DNA of 6,123 nucleotides, taken from positions 1 through 6,123 of the forward strand of contig WGDG01000161.1 of assembly GCA_015493425.1 (NCBI GenBank). The letters run 5' to 3'. The notes beneath the pieces were generated by a model that worked only from the letters and a program-made list of their open reading frames with translations, ran no database searches and was not told the DNA's origin. Source of the stretch: Sulfurovum sp. (lineage in GTDB: Bacteria; Campylobacterota; Campylobacteria; Campylobacterales; Sulfurovaceae). Numbering within the stretch: position 1 is the stretch's first letter; every line of letters starts with the position of its first letter. The translations under genes and the position numbers were made by a program. Shown here in pieces: positions 5,806 through 6,123 of this stretch.

Positions 5806-6123
5806 AGCTGAACAAAATAGAGAGGCTTAAGGCAGAACTCACTCCTTTTGAATACAGGCAAAAGCTTGATTTACTCGATTTTAGCAAACTTGAGGAGGCG
5901 GATCGCTTCTACCTCAAAAACTATGGTATTTACAACAACAAACTCCGTCCCGAAACTTTTATGCTGCGTGTGCGGGTTGCCGGCGGGCGTATGGAAGCGC
6001 AGCAGCTTTTACATATTGTAAAAACAGCCAAGTCTGAAGTGCTGGAAGTAGTGCTGACTGCACGCGCACAGCTTGAACTGCATGGTCTGCATGCGGAAAA
6101 TGTGTTGGCAGTATGGAAAGAAC
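5802..6123 (+). CDS. Nitrite/sulfite reductase, N-terminal part (cut by window edge)
   Basis: An open frame of 107 codons runs to the window edge without a stop. It starts with ATG in an ATGA overlap with the protease stop. The translation contains ADRFYLKNYGIYNN (residues 33-46), then FMLRVRVAGGRMEAQQLLHI (53-72) and LTARAQLELHGL (85-96). These match the first ferredoxin-like half-domain of siroheme-dependent nitrite/sulfite reductases, where the usual pattern is KNYGIY, then M-x-R-x-R-x-x-GG, then T-x-R-Q-x-x-Q-LHG. The full enzyme would reduce nitrite to ammonia or sulfite to sulfide with six electrons, using siroheme coupled to a [4Fe-4S] cluster. The Cys ligands of that cluster lie beyond the window, so catalytic competence and the choice of substrate cannot be judged. 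No strong ribosome binding site is seen; coupling to the protease gene is likely. Confidence 0.82.
   Translation, partial: MKLNKIERLKAELTPFEYRQKLDLLDFSKLEEADRFYLKNYGIYNNKLRPETFMLRVRVAGGRMEAQQLLHIVKTAKSEVLEVVLTARAQLELHGLHAENVLAVWKE

Overview
The window looks like part of a chromosome of a free-living Campylobacterota (epsilonproteobacterium), most likely a Sulfurovum- or Sulfurimonas-like sulfur or hydrogen oxidiser. This is inferred from protein character, from mid-range base composition judged by eye, and from a promoter of the Campylobacter/Helicobacter type: an extended TATAAT box behind a T-run, with no clear -35 box. No rRNA, tRNA, CRISPR or insertion sequence is visible. All seven genes lie on the + strand, and nearly the whole window is coding; the longest gap between genes is about 50 bases.

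Region 1 (19-1861) is a compact type II restriction-modification pair. A cytosine-5 DNA methyltransferase overlaps by 14 bases with a restriction endonuclease of the Eco47II family. The predicted target is GGNCC. This is the accessory part of the window. GGNCC is rare across the window (four sites found by reading it through).

Region 2 (about 1865-3359) is a single aldehyde dehydrogenase gene with a strong promoter of its own directly after the restriction gene. The catalytic Cys and Glu and the cofactor-binding motifs are intact, and the active-site motif resembles the lactaldehyde dehydrogenase-like branch.

Region 3 (about 3361 to the right edge) is a tight four-gene operon: a four-helix DUF420 membrane protein, a DUF523/TudS-like iron-sulfur protein, a periplasmic Deg/HtrA serine protease of the DEG9-like architecture, and the start of a nitrite/sulfite reductase that runs off the window. 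The junctions are stop-then-start with no gap, a GTGA overlap and an ATGA overlap, so co-translation is likely. The common theme appears to be sulfur/nitrogen redox or metalloprotein work plus envelope quality control, but this functional link is an inference from gene order.

Nothing here is clearly a new system. The points most worth a second look are the site depletion around the restriction-modification pair, the unusual TudS-like protein in its coupled operon, and a short sequence shared by two leaders.
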